A DNA stretch of 64,000 nucleotides from Roseburia_C amylophila (GTDB taxonomy: Bacteria; Bacillota; Clostridia; Lachnospirales; Lachnospiraceae). Position 1 is the stretch's first letter. The number at the start of each line of letters is the position of its first letter. The DNA lies in assembly GCF_025567465.1 (NCBI RefSeq), contig NZ_JAOQKI010000009.1, forward strand, positions 1 to 64,000, read 5' to 3'. The translations under genes and the position numbers were made by a program. The notes beneath the pieces are model-generated. The model made no database searches and was not told where the DNA came from. It saw only the letters and a list, made by a program, of their open reading frames with translations. Of the stretch, positions 53,065 to 62,761 are shown piece after piece.

Positions 53065-53997
53065 TTATTTTCCCACAATTTTTCTGGTATTGATATAATC
53101 ATATGGTGTCTGCTGATACACATAATAATTCAGCCAGTTTGCATATAACATATTACCGTGTGAACGCCACTGCAGTAATGGTTTTGCATTGATATCATTG
53201 TCCGGATAATAATTCTCCGGCATGGCAATATCCATCCCTTTCTGCAGATCACGCTTATATTCCTCATCCAATGTATAACGGTCATATTCCGGATGTCCCA
53301 TTACAAAAATTTTGCGTCCCTCATTGGCAATTGCCAGAAATACACCTGCTTTTTCTGATTCTGCAAGAATGGTAATATCCTTTACTTTCTCAATATCCTC
53401 TTTACGGATTCCGGAATGTCTCGAATGCGGTGCCATAAAGCGGTCATCAAATCCCCTTACCAGTGGTACTTTGCGGTTCTTTACCTGATGTTCGAAAATT
53501 CCAAACATTTTCTCATCCAGCATATATTTTGGGATACCATAGTGATAATAGAGGGCAGCCTGTGCGCCCCAGCATAAATGCAGGGTTGATGTTACGTGGG
53601 TCTTAGACCACTCCATAATATCACAGACTTCCTTCCAGTAATCCACCTCTTCGTATTCCATGGTTTCTACCGGTGCACCGGTTATAATCAGTCCGTCCAG
53701 ATTCTCATCCCAGATTTCATCCATTGTCTGATAAAAATGATTCAGATGACTCATGGATGTATTCTTTGATTCATGGGATGATACCGTTAAAAAGGTAACA
53801 TCAACCTGTAATGGTGTATTTGCAAGTGAACGCAGCAATTGCAGTTCCGTTTCTTCTTTTAATGGCATCAGATTCAGTATTCCAATCCGGATTGGGCGGA
53901 TATCCTGATGTTCTGCTCTTCCCTCATCCATAACAAACACATTTTCCCGTTCCAGAATCTCTCTGGACGGTAAATCGCTCATTATCTTAATCGGCAT
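53065..53997 (-). CDS. metA: Homoserine O-acyltransferase MetA (acetyl-CoA type predicted)
   Basis: It acylates homoserine for methionine synthesis. The product is 310 residues. The catalytic Cys lies in LHLCWGAQAALYYH and the His-Glu pair in GHPEYDRYTLDEEY. In this family a Gly or Glu at the position after GAP(V/L) sets succinyl- or acetyl-CoA use; here it reads TGAPVETMEY, with Glu, which predicts acetyl-CoA. That prediction rests on published work on Bacillus MetA. GAGGTTAGATAAT precedes the ATG. Confidence 0.92.
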   Translation of the reverse strand: MPIKIMSDLPSREILERENVFVMDEGRAEHQDIRPIRIGILNLMPLKEETELQLLRSLANTPLQVDVTFLTVSSHESKNTSMSHLNHFYQTMDEIWDENLDGLIITGAPVETMEYEEVDYWKEVCDIMEWSKTHVTSTLHLCWGAQAALYYHYGIPKYMLDEKMFGIFEHQVKNRKVPLVRGFDDRFMAPHSRHSGIRKEDIEKVKDITILAESEKAGVFLAIANEGRKIFVMGHPEYDRYTLDEEYKRDLQKGMDIAMPENYYPDNDINAKPLLQWRSHGNMLYANWLNYYVYQQTPYDYINTRKIVGK

Positions 53998-54075
53998 ATT
54001 ATCTAACCTCTTTTCATCATATACACATATCTCATCTCATAATACCTTAATTTTACGAATACTTCAATATGCAAT

Positions 54076-56049
54076 TCACTTTCCGAAACGTTCCACAAAC
54101 ATATCTTCAGAAATAATCGGAATGCCAAGACTCTTTGCTTTCTGATTCTTTGATGATGTGGATTCAATATCATTATTCACAAGATAATCTGTCTTCTTAG
54201 AAACACTGCCGGTAACAGAGCCGTTCTGGCTCTCCACATACTCTTTAAATTCGGTACGGTTTTTAAACTGATGGACATCACCGGTAATGACAAAGGTAAG
54301 TCCTTCACAGGTTCCTCCCTCTGTCACCTTCGGCTCTACTTCCGCAATGTTTAATATTTCTTCTAATGCAGCTACCGTATGACGGTTTTGATTCTGTCTG
54401 TACCAGTCCAGCATAGAAGTCGAACGCTCCGGTCCGATTCCGTCAATATCCTCAAATCCTTCCCCTGCATGCAGTTTCTGAAAGAAACCTCCTGTGCCAA
54501 GGGCAGCAATCATTTTCTTTCCTGCATCGGTGCCAATCTGCGGAATGCATAGTGCATAAATAAAATGTACCGGATCAACGTTTTTGCTCTTTTCAATTGC
54601 CTGCAGCATATTGTTACAGGATTTCTCGCCAAATCCGTCTAAAGAGCGGATTTCATCCGCATGATTTTTAAGTGTATAAATATCTTCAAAATAATGGATA
54701 TATCCTAAGTTCATAAACTTTAGCATGGTCTGTATGGACAGTCCGTCAATGTCCATGCCGGGCTTGCTGACAAAGCGGCTGAATTTTTTTACATGCTTTG
54801 CGGTACAGTCCGGATTCGTACAATGTAAAGTCTTTGTTCCGCTGTGTTCACTGATTCTGATTTCTGTTCTGGCATGGCATACCGGACAGAATTCCGGAAT
54901 CGTAAAAGTTCCTTCCTTTTTCTTTACGCCGATACATTTTGGAATAATCTTATTTGCTTTAATAATATCAAGTGTTGTCTTCCCATCTTCTCCGATTCCA
55001 AGACGTTCCATCTCACTGATATTACAAAGGGAGGCTCGGCTTACGGTGGTTCCCTCCAGTGCAACCGGCTCAAATACTGCTACCGGAGAAATGGTAGATG
55101 CCGCACAGGACCACTCTACATATTTTAATGTGGTCTCCGCAGAGACATCCTGCCATTTAAACGCATAACCGGCTCTTGACGCATGATGCCCGGTAACACT
55201 ACCTGTCTGGGCATAATCATTATCTTCATAACAGATAACCAGTCCATCTACCGGAATATCCATTTCACCATCTTCTACCTTCTTTGTCCAGCGTTCTACA
55301 ACTTCCTCCAACCCTTTCGCATCGGTCAATTCATGTGCTACTGTCGTAAATCCAAGCTTCTCAAGATAATCCATCCGTTCTCCCCAGGATGACATTGTTT
55401 CATCCAGATGCACCAGTGTAAATGCATAAAAATGAATATGGCGTTCCTTTACTTTATCAAGATTGCTCTTATCCAGACCTAAAGTGCCGGATGCAAGATT
55501 TCTCGGGTTGGCATATTTTTCATCATCATCTTCAATGGTATCATTGATTAATTCAAAATCTGTATAGGTAATAGCCGCTTCGCCACGGACTACCAGATGT
55601 CCCTTATATTTTACAGTCTTTGGAATCCCTTCAATGGCATCCTTCATAAATGTGATATTGCTGCCGACGGTTCCATTTCCTCTTGTTAAAATCTTAACAA
55701 GTTTTCCATTATCATAAGTTACTACCAATGTTAATCCATCCAGTTTCCAGGATAACCAGACTGGTCTTTCTCCCGCCCACACCTGTAAATCAGAAATCCG
55801 TTTCGTCTTGGCAAGGGAAAGTGCCGGATATTCATGTGCTTCCCGTTCACCATTGCTTTCCTCAAATCCGGCATTCTGTGTCGGACTTTCCGGCAGAATA
55901 TATCCTGTTTTTTCTTCTAACCGGGTCAGTTCGTCAAACATGCCATCCCATTCATAGTTTGACATAATTTCATCCTGTCCATTGTAATATGCTTCGGACG
56001 CCTCATTTAACGTTTTTACCAGTTCCTCGATTCTCTTCTTCTCATCCAT
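54076..56049 (-). CDS. ligA: NAD-dependent DNA ligase
   Basis: It seals nicks using NAD. The product is 657 residues. The adenylation Lys is in LSWKLDGLTLVV, the zinc finger in CPVCHARTEIRISEHSGTKT (second pair CTNPDC), HhH motifs follow (DGFGEKSCNN, DGIGPERSTS), and a BRCT domain closes the protein (VITGDVHQFKNRTEFKEYV). The start at 56049 has AAGGAGCATATCC. It is 22 nt after an RluF-type gene. Confidence 0.94.
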   Translation of the reverse strand: MDEKKRIEELVKTLNEASEAYYNGQDEIMSNYEWDGMFDELTRLEEKTGYILPESPTQNAGFEESNGEREAHEYPALSLAKTKRISDLQVWAGERPVWLSWKLDGLTLVVTYDNGKLVKILTRGNGTVGSNITFMKDAIEGIPKTVKYKGHLVVRGEAAITYTDFELINDTIEDDDEKYANPRNLASGTLGLDKSNLDKVKERHIHFYAFTLVHLDETMSSWGERMDYLEKLGFTTVAHELTDAKGLEEVVERWTKKVEDGEMDIPVDGLVICYEDNDYAQTGSVTGHHASRAGYAFKWQDVSAETTLKYVEWSCAASTISPVAVFEPVALEGTTVSRASLCNISEMERLGIGEDGKTTLDIIKANKIIPKCIGVKKKEGTFTIPEFCPVCHARTEIRISEHSGTKTLHCTNPDCTAKHVKKFSRFVSKPGMDIDGLSIQTMLKFMNLGYIHYFEDIYTLKNHADEIRSLDGFGEKSCNNMLQAIEKSKNVDPVHFIYALCIPQIGTDAGKKMIAALGTGGFFQKLHAGEGFEDIDGIGPERSTSMLDWYRQNQNRHTVAALEEILNIAEVEPKVTEGGTCEGLTFVITGDVHQFKNRTEFKEYVESQNGSVTGSVSKKTDYLVNNDIESTSSKNQKAKSLGIPIISEDMFVERFGK

Positions 56050-56071
56050 GGATATGCTCCTTACCCTCAAT

Positions 56072-56812
56072 CTATTTTGGCATTACTGTTGTATTGCTGG
56101 AATTTAAAATGCGCCGGTTCAGCTCAGTCCACTCTTCCGCCGTTACTCTGCGGTACTTTCCTTTTTTGAGACTGCCCAGTTCTATATTCATAATGCGGAC
56201 TCTCTTTAATTTTACTACTTTATATCCGCAATACTCACACATCCGGCGGATCTGCCGGTTATACCCCTGGGTTAATATGATTCGGAATTTACGCACATCT
56301 AGTTTTTCTACTGCACATGGTCTTGTAACCACACCAAGTTCTTCCAGTGGAACTCCCCCGGACATTTTCTTTAAAAATGTCTCCGTTATGTCATGATTTA
56401 CGGTAACTTCATATTCCTTTTCATGCATATTCCCGGCACGCATCATCTTATTTACAATATCCCCATTATTTGTCAATAATATAAGTCCCTGGGAATCTTT
56501 ATCCAGTCTTCCTACCGGATAAATACGTTTCGGATAATGAATATAATCAACAATATTGTCTTTTTCGTCTTTTGCAGCAGTGCAGACAATGCCCACCGGC
56601 TTATTAAATGCAAGAAGAATCATTTCCTCTTCTTTTTTTATTTCTTTTCCATCTACGCGCACTCGCTGTCCCGGCATCACCTTACAGCCAACAGAAAGAA
56701 CTTTTCCATCTACCGTAATGCGTCCCTGCTCAATCAGACGGTCAGCTTCTCTCCGGGAACAATATCCTGCTTCACTTAAAAATTTATTGATTCTGACTCC
56801 GTTTTCTTCCAT
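56072..56812 (-). CDS. RluB/RluF-type rRNA pseudouridine synthase
   Basis: The 246-residue protein has an N-terminal S4 domain (VRINKFLSEAGYCSRREADR) and a catalytic core with the Asp in YPVGRLDKDSQGLILLTNNG. It converts a uridine in 23S rRNA to pseudouridine. Motif NRQIRRMCEYCGYKVVKLKR is shared with RluF and RluE. ATG 56812 has only a weak Shine-Dalgarno. Confidence 0.9.
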   Translation of the reverse strand: MEENGVRINKFLSEAGYCSRREADRLIEQGRITVDGKVLSVGCKVMPGQRVRVDGKEIKKEEEMILLAFNKPVGIVCTAAKDEKDNIVDYIHYPKRIYPVGRLDKDSQGLILLTNNGDIVNKMMRAGNMHEKEYEVTVNHDITETFLKKMSGGVPLEELGVVTRPCAVEKLDVRKFRIILTQGYNRQIRRMCEYCGYKVVKLKRVRIMNIELGSLKKGKYRRVTAEEWTELNRRILNSSNTTVMPK

Positions 56813-56857
56813 CGATATTTTCACCCTGTGTAAATTTTCTCACTGCCCGCGGAACAA

Positions 56858-56879
56858 AGAATGTGCCAAGGCACATTCT
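56858..56879. repeat. Palindrome GAATGTGCC-AA-GGCACATTC
   Basis: The same core, with TT in the middle, forms the asd terminator at 24417. Here it lacks a clean T-run and is followed by a GC-rich segment with GCCTGCGGCAG..CGCCGCAG inverted parts. It lies between the pseudouridine synthase and the SH3 protein. Confidence 0.55.
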
Positions 56880-56944
56880 CGCGCCTGCGGCAGTCGCTTG
56901 CAACATCTACCTTATACGCCGCAGTGTGCATCCTCGCGGAGCGT

Positions 56945-56984
56945 TTTTTACTTTACAGAAAAGCAATTTCCTGTAAAGTAAAAA
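56945..56984. repeat. Full palindromic repeat (TTACTTTACAG family)
   Basis: TTTTTACTTTACAG (56945-56958) and CTGTAAAGTAAAAA (56971-56984) are perfect 14-bp arms. Half or partial copies lie at 2629, 16495 and 29662. It is the best-preserved member in the window. Confidence 0.7.
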
Positions 56985-56988
56985 TAAC

Positions 56989-57006
56989 GGAGGTCCTAAG
57001 ACCTCC
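56989..57006 (-). terminator. Terminator of the SH3 protein gene
   Basis: GGAGGTC-CTAA-GACCTCC forms a 7-bp GC-rich stem; on the minus strand GTTATTTTT follows. It lies 9 nt after the SH3 gene stop. Confidence 0.8.
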
Positions 57007-57015
57007 ATCTGTTTA

Positions 57016-58275
57016 TTATTTTAAGAACTCTGTCTTAACATATCCTTCTTTATCTTTCCAGGTGACTTTTGTCCACCCTTCTGCATAGCTCATCTGAACA
57101 GTAACAGAATCTCCTGCATAAGCAACTCCAACCTTGGATGCGGTCTCACTCATAGAGGAACGGATATTAACCGTATTGGTTAATGTAATCTTAGTGCCCG
57201 CTGCAATTCCGCTGGTGTCTGCCGCCGGCTCCTGTGCCGGTGCTTCTGTTGAAACATAGTCACTCTTTACATATGCCGGTGTACCATTGTAATCAATGCT
57301 GCTCCATCCATCTTCTGTCGTACCGGTTCTTGTCAGTGCAGTTCCCTTTTCAACTGTTCCAAGTAATGCTCCGGACTCATTCGGTTCCTGTCTGACATTT
57401 ACTTTATCCAGTGTATATACCGTCTCCGTTGTCACTTCCGGCTCAGCTGGTGTCTCTGGTTCCACCGGTGCCTCTGGTTCCGCCGGTGTCTCTGGTTCCG
57501 CCGGTGTCTCCTCTGTTGCCGGCTGCTGCTGTGCCTGTGCCTGTGCGATTGCTGTTGCCCATGCATTATATGCATCAGCAACTGTAACCGTTACCATATT
57601 AGAAAGATTTTCATCTGAAGCAATTGCTTTTTCATAATTTGCCTGTACTTCTGCCTGTAATGCAATGACATCTTCCTGTGTTTCAAAACTACTGATTAAG
57701 TTTTCCACATTATTATCGGTCGGCTGTTCTTTATAATGACGGTTAAAGCTGCTGTATAAGTTATCAATATAAAGTGCTCCCTGCTCATTCTTCTTTACAT
57801 AAAAGAACTCCATACCAGGTGCTGTAGTATCTACTCCTGCGAATTTCAAATCCAGCGTTACACAGACAAGATAAGAATCTGCTTCTAATCCTGACTTGGT
57901 ATAACATTTGATATTCTGATAACTCTCTGCATACTGCGACATCATGGTAATCAGGCTCTGTTCATTCTCGGAAACAGGTGTTGCATAGGTCTGTAATGTT
58001 GCCAGATCACCTGCCGCATATGCATTGTAATAATTCTGCATCAGGGTATTGATTTCCGGAACGGCATCTACCTGAAAGCTCTCTGATTCGGTACTCTGTT
58101 CCGTAGAAAGCCCATTATCTTTATCTTTATTTCCACTGCTGAATTTTATCATTACTACTGCCAATACAACAAATAATATTACTGCAGTAAAATATTTCCA
58201 GTTCTTCTGAAAGAAACTACTTATATCATTCTTTGATATCTTACTCATTTTTTCTTTGATTTCTGACGCTTTCAT
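57016..58275 (-). CDS. Membrane-anchored protein with two SH3b domains
   Basis: The 419-residue protein has a cytosolic start of about 30 residues, one membrane segment (YFTAVILFVVLAVVMIKF), a soluble domain, a Glu/Pro/Ala linker of tandem PAEPET-type repeats (near 265-300) and two bacterial SH3 domains at the end (VNVRQEPNESGALLG and VNIRSSMSETASKVG). The start at 58275 follows TTAGGAGGACAGAT; the longer frame is not needed. It probably binds cell wall outside the membrane. Partner unknown. Confidence 0.8.
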   Translation of the reverse strand: MKASEIKEKMSKISKNDISSFFQKNWKYFTAVILFVVLAVVMIKFSSGNKDKDNGLSTEQSTESESFQVDAVPEINTLMQNYYNAYAAGDLATLQTYATPVSENEQSLITMMSQYAESYQNIKCYTKSGLEADSYLVCVTLDLKFAGVDTTAPGMEFFYVKKNEQGALYIDNLYSSFNRHYKEQPTDNNVENLISSFETQEDVIALQAEVQANYEKAIASDENLSNMVTVTVADAYNAWATAIAQAQAQQQPATEETPAEPETPAEPEAPVEPETPAEPEVTTETVYTLDKVNVRQEPNESGALLGTVEKGTALTRTGTTEDGWSSIDYNGTPAYVKSDYVSTEAPAQEPAADTSGIAAGTKITLTNTVNIRSSMSETASKVGVAYAGDSVTVQMSYAEGWTKVTWKDKEGYVKTEFLK

Positions 58276-58414
58276 ATCTGTCCTCCTAACCTTACCCATA
58301 ACCCCCAAAAAAGCATGCTTTGTGAGCTGCCCGTGTAAATAATGAAAAACGTTTCTTATAAGTTTTGCGGGACATAAATCCCGCAAAAAAAATGTGTTAA
58401 TATAAATTATAAAA

Positions 58415-58486
58415 TGCACCCGGCGGGAATCGAACCCGCATTATCAGAGTCGGAGTCTGACGTTCTATCCATTAGACTACGGTTGC
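58415..58486 (-). tRNA. tRNA-Arg (anticodon CCG)
   Basis: The 72-nt sequence folds as a tRNA: anticodon stem TCAGA/TCTGA with loop CTCCGAC (anticodon CCG) and T arm GCGGG-TTCGATT-CCCGC. The acceptor GCAACCG/CGGGTGC has one A-G mismatch and the D stem one C-A mismatch. Discriminator A; no CCA is encoded. It is probably functional but slightly irregular. Confidence 0.85.
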
Positions 58487-58533
58487 AGCTTATTTATACT
58501 AACACATCTATATAAAAAAATCAAAGGTTTTAT

Positions 58534-60387
58534 TTAAGAAGCTTCTTCAAACTGGGAATTATAAAGCTGTGCATAGAAACCATTCTTCTGTAACAGTTCT
58601 TCATGATTTCCCTGTTCAATAATATCACCATCTTTCATAACGAGAATCAGATCAGCATCACGAATGGTAGACAGACGATGGGCAATAATAAAACTTGTTC
58701 TTCCTTTCATCAGGTTATCCATAGCCTTCTGGATTCTGTGCTCTGTTCTGGTATCAACAGAAGAAGTTGCTTCATCTAAAATCAATACCCGGTTGTCTGC
58801 TAAAATGGCACGGGCTATGGTAAGCAACTGTTTCTGTCCCTGGGATACATTGCTGGCGTCCTCATTTAATTCCATATTATAACCACCCGGCAGTGTCTGG
58901 ATGAAATGATGGGCATGGGCTGCTTTTGCTGCTGCAATAACTTCTTCGTCCGTGGCATCCAGTCTTCCGTAACGGATATTTTCCATAATAGTACCTTTAA
59001 ATAACCAGGTATCCTGAAGTACCATGCCGAAGGCATCTCTTAGCTCCCGGCGGTTATAGTTTCTGATATCGTTACCATCTAATCTGATGCTTCCACTGTT
59101 GACATCATAAAAACGCATCAGCAGCTTCACCATGGTAGTCTTACCTGCTCCGGTTGGTCCTACAATGGCAATCTTCTGTCCCGGTTCTACCTTTGCTGAG
59201 AAATCATTAATGATAATCTGATCCGGATTGTATCCGAAATGCACATGGGAGAATTCTACTTCTCCACGAACATCCTTTAATTCCACTGCATTTTCTGTGG
59301 TCTGGTCTTCTTCCTCTTCACCTAAGAATTCAAAAACACGTTCCGAAGCTGCGGTCATGGACTGTACCTGGTTAATGACCTGTGCAATCTGCTGGATTGG
59401 CTGGGTGAAGCTCTTTACATACTGGATAAATGCCTGAATATCACCAATTCCGATTGTTCCGTTAATTGCAAGCATTCCACCGGAAATTGCCACGCCTGCA
59501 TAGCCAAGGTTACCGACGAATACCATAACCGGCTGCATCATTCCGGATAAAAACTGGGATTTCCAGGCAGACTCATATAATACATGGTTTGTATCATTAA
59601 ACCGTTTTATGGTTTCCTTTTCTTTATTAAATGCCTGGATAACTAAATGTCCGGAATAAGTCTCTTCCACCTGTCCATTAATATGTCCCAAGTACTCCTG
59701 CTGGGTACGGAAATATTTCTGTGAAAATTTTGCAATTGCCGAAACCATCAACGCTGAAATCGGAAGAATTACTAATGCAATCAGTGTCATCAGTGGTGAA
59801 ATAGAAAGCATCATCACAAGCACTCCGATAATGGTTGCCACGCTGGTAATAATCTGTGTCACACTCTGGTTTAAGCTCTGTCCCAAAGTATCCACATCAT
59901 TGGTAATACGGGAAAGAACTTCCCCATAAGTTCTGCTTTCAAAATATTTCATCGGCATACGGTTGATTTTTTCAGAAATCTCTTTACGCATACGATAGCA
60001 GATTTTCTGTGTGATTCCAGTCATAATAAACCCCTGAAAAAAGCTGAATACCGCACTGATAATATATAAGCCAAGAGTAAATAATAATATCTTTCCAATC
60101 AGTGTAAAATCAATTCCGCCGGTTCCTGCTACTTTATTCATCAGACCGTCTGCCAATGCCGTAGTAGCTTTACCCATTACCTTTGGTCCTAATACAGAAA
60201 ATACGGTAGAACAGATTGCAAGTATCATAACTGCAACAATTCCAATTTTATATTTTCCAATATAAGAAAGAATTTTCCGGAAAGAGCCCTTAAAATCTTT
60301 TGCTTTTTCACCCGGCATCATTCCACCGCCCATTGGTCCTCCCGGACCTCTACGACGTGGTGCACGATAACTTTGCTCATTACTCAT
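58534..60387 (-). CDS. ABC exporter subunit, second half of a heterodimer
   Basis: The 617-residue protein has a Gly/Pro/Arg-rich start, six membrane segments and an ATPase domain: Walker A GPTGAGKTT, Walker B VLILDEATSSVD and a signature NVSQGQKQLL in place of LSGGQ. It starts 1 nt after the stop of its partner. The weak signature lies in the same composite site as the partner's altered Walker B, so one ATP site is degenerate, as in BmrCD and TM287/288. Drug or lipid export is likely. Confidence 0.9.
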   Translation of the reverse strand: MSNEQSYRAPRRRGPGGPMGGGMMPGEKAKDFKGSFRKILSYIGKYKIGIVAVMILAICSTVFSVLGPKVMGKATTALADGLMNKVAGTGGIDFTLIGKILLFTLGLYIISAVFSFFQGFIMTGITQKICYRMRKEISEKINRMPMKYFESRTYGEVLSRITNDVDTLGQSLNQSVTQIITSVATIIGVLVMMLSISPLMTLIALVILPISALMVSAIAKFSQKYFRTQQEYLGHINGQVEETYSGHLVIQAFNKEKETIKRFNDTNHVLYESAWKSQFLSGMMQPVMVFVGNLGYAGVAISGGMLAINGTIGIGDIQAFIQYVKSFTQPIQQIAQVINQVQSMTAASERVFEFLGEEEEDQTTENAVELKDVRGEVEFSHVHFGYNPDQIIINDFSAKVEPGQKIAIVGPTGAGKTTMVKLLMRFYDVNSGSIRLDGNDIRNYNRRELRDAFGMVLQDTWLFKGTIMENIRYGRLDATDEEVIAAAKAAHAHHFIQTLPGGYNMELNEDASNVSQGQKQLLTIARAILADNRVLILDEATSSVDTRTEHRIQKAMDNLMKGRTSFIIAHRLSTIRDADLILVMKDGDIIEQGNHEELLQKNGFYAQLYNSQFEEAS

Positions 60388-60388
60388 G

Positions 60389-62707
60389 TTATTTTTCCTC
60401 CTTTCCCTCTTCTAATCCCAATTCCTTTGCGGATAACTGTGACTGTGCAATCTGCTGATATACTTCACAATCCCGTAATAATTCTTCATGAGTACCTTTT
60501 CCGACAATCTTACCTTCATCCAATACAAGAATCTGGTCGGCATGTAAAATGGTACTGATTCGCTGTGCCACGATAATTACACTGCTTTCTTTTGTTTTTG
60601 ACTCCAATGCTTTACGCAGTGCCGCATCGGTCTTCATATCAAGTGCAGAGAAACTGTCATCAAAGATATAAACATTCGGATTCTTTGCGATTGCTCTGGC
60701 GATGGATAATCTCTGCTTCTGTCCACCGGAAACATTCGTTCCACCCTGTGCAATCCCACTGTCATATTTTTCCGGCTTTTCATTAATAAATTCTGTTGCC
60801 TGTGCAATCTCTGCAGCCTCTTTCATTTCTGCTTCCGTAGCTTCCGGTCTGCCAAATTTCAGATTGGATGCAATGGTTCCTGAAAACAGAATTCCCTTCT
60901 GTGGTACGAATCCGATTTCATCTCTTAATTCAGCTAAGCTTAAATTCCGGATATCCACACCATCTAAGGTAATCTTACCGGCTGTTACATCATAGAATCT
61001 CGGAATCAGATTAACCAGCGTTGACTTTCCACAGCCGGTACTTCCGATAATCGCTGTTGTCTTTCCCGGTTCTGCTGTAAAATCAATATCTTCCAATACA
61101 TCTTCATCCGCACCCGGATAACGGAAGTTTACATGATGGAATTCCACTTTTCCGGTATGTTTTTCAATTGTTTCTTTTTCTGCCTTTTCTATAATAGAAG
61201 AATTTGTAGTAATAACTTCATCAATCCGGTCTGCTGCAACACCGGCACGCGGCAGCATAATAGACATCATGGTAAGCATCAGGAATGCCATAACAATCTG
61301 CATGGTATAAGTAATAAATGCGGTCATTGCCCCAACCTGAAGCTGTCCGGCATCAATACGATGTGCCGATACCCAGACAATCAGTATGGTTACTCCATAC
61401 ATAATAAACATCATGCCCGGCATCATAAAAGTCATGACACGGTTGGTAAATAACTGTGTTCTGGTAAGATTCCGGTTTGCTTCATCAAACCGCTCTTCTT
61501 CCTTTTTTTCTCTTCCAAAAGCGCGGATTACAGAAAGTCCCGTAAGAATCTCTCTGGATACTAAGTTCAGGGCATCCACTAACTTCTGCATTATTTTGAA
61601 CTTCGGAAGTGTAATGGACATCAACACCATAACCAGTCCGGAAATTACCAGTACTGCCATTACGATAATCCATTCCATATGTGCTCCGGTCTTTAATACT
61701 TTATAAATTCCACCAATTCCGATGATTGGTGCATATAAAAGCATTCGAAGCATAATTGCTGTTACAAACTGAATCTGCTGAATATCATTGGTGCTTCTTG
61801 TAATTAAGGAAGCGGTAGAGAATTTATCCATCTCAGTATTGGAAAAGCCTACTACCTTACCAAAGATTTTCTCTCTTAAGTCTCTTCCGACTCCTGCGCC
61901 GACTCTGGATGCAAGATATCCGACTACCACTGCAACTGCCAGCATGAGTAATGACATAGCTGCCATCTTTCCACCCTCTGACCAGAGATAATTCTTCTGG
62001 ATATGCTCCACATCAAGTCCTGCCTTTTCGTCACAGGATGCTGCATATGCTGTTCCCATGGCATGTAAGGTACTGCTCCCCACAGAATCTATCATATTTT
62101 CCATATATTCTCTGGACTGTGCTATACCATCCTGCGTCATTGCACCGCTTGCAATCAGCTGCTTCATCATCGGACGCATATCCACATAAGTTACCATTTC
62201 GCCATCATCATTTTCCGCTTCATATGTGGTCAGTTCCATCTGCATCATCTGTCCGATTTCTTCAATGGACATCTCATCCAGGCTTTCTTTGGTAATCTGG
62301 TTCTGCGGATTCTGCTCCAATGCTTCCGCAATCGTATTCTTAAAATCCGTTTCACTCATATTTGCCATACGGTAAGTCAGTACGATTGGTGTCAGTAGTT
62401 CATCATCCAATGTTTCTAATGTCTCTTTATCCGCAGTACATACATAAGTATCGTCTTTTTTTTCATAGACCGCTTCAAAAGTATCCTTTTCACCATCTGT
62501 CATAAAAAGTTCTGCCAGCTGATATTCTTCCTCCGGCATCTTTTCCGGCAAAATATGTTTGATTCCCTTATTCTGGATTCCTACATCAATGATATCGGAT
62601 GTATATTGTGGCAACGACAAATCGCAATAAGCCTGTACTCCAAGGAGGAGAAATATTACCACGATGATATGCCAGTACGGGAGCATATTTTTAAATAGTT
62701 TCCGCAT
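60389..62707 (-). CDS. ABC exporter subunit with a large outer domain, first half of a heterodimer
   Basis: The 772-residue protein has one membrane segment, then about 200 residues with no hydrophobic segment (about 40-240), then five more segments and the ATPase. Walker A is GSTGCGKST and the signature NVSGGQKQRLS. Walker B reads VYIFDDSFSALD, with Asp where Glu is normal, the mark of the weaker half in heterodimers. The extra region likely forms an extracellular domain between segments 1 and 2. The gene follows the MarR-type regulator by 54 bp. Confidence 0.9.
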   Translation of the reverse strand: MRKLFKNMLPYWHIIVVIFLLLGVQAYCDLSLPQYTSDIIDVGIQNKGIKHILPEKMPEEEYQLAELFMTDGEKDTFEAVYEKKDDTYVCTADKETLETLDDELLTPIVLTYRMANMSETDFKNTIAEALEQNPQNQITKESLDEMSIEEIGQMMQMELTTYEAENDDGEMVTYVDMRPMMKQLIASGAMTQDGIAQSREYMENMIDSVGSSTLHAMGTAYAASCDEKAGLDVEHIQKNYLWSEGGKMAAMSLLMLAVAVVVGYLASRVGAGVGRDLREKIFGKVVGFSNTEMDKFSTASLITRSTNDIQQIQFVTAIMLRMLLYAPIIGIGGIYKVLKTGAHMEWIIVMAVLVISGLVMVLMSITLPKFKIMQKLVDALNLVSREILTGLSVIRAFGREKKEEERFDEANRNLTRTQLFTNRVMTFMMPGMMFIMYGVTILIVWVSAHRIDAGQLQVGAMTAFITYTMQIVMAFLMLTMMSIMLPRAGVAADRIDEVITTNSSIIEKAEKETIEKHTGKVEFHHVNFRYPGADEDVLEDIDFTAEPGKTTAIIGSTGCGKSTLVNLIPRFYDVTAGKITLDGVDIRNLSLAELRDEIGFVPQKGILFSGTIASNLKFGRPEATEAEMKEAAEIAQATEFINEKPEKYDSGIAQGGTNVSGGQKQRLSIARAIAKNPNVYIFDDSFSALDMKTDAALRKALESKTKESSVIIVAQRISTILHADQILVLDEGKIVGKGTHEELLRDCEVYQQIAQSQLSAKELGLEEGKEEK

Positions 62708-62761
62708 CTTTCCTGTTCCTTCCTTTTCTATATTATTTATAAAATATTTCTATTTTAATTG

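Noticed and set aside
57421..57540. Minisatellite in the SH3 gene as a non-coding repeat
   Set aside because: The repeat encodes an in-frame Glu/Pro/Ala linker, which is common in surface proteins.
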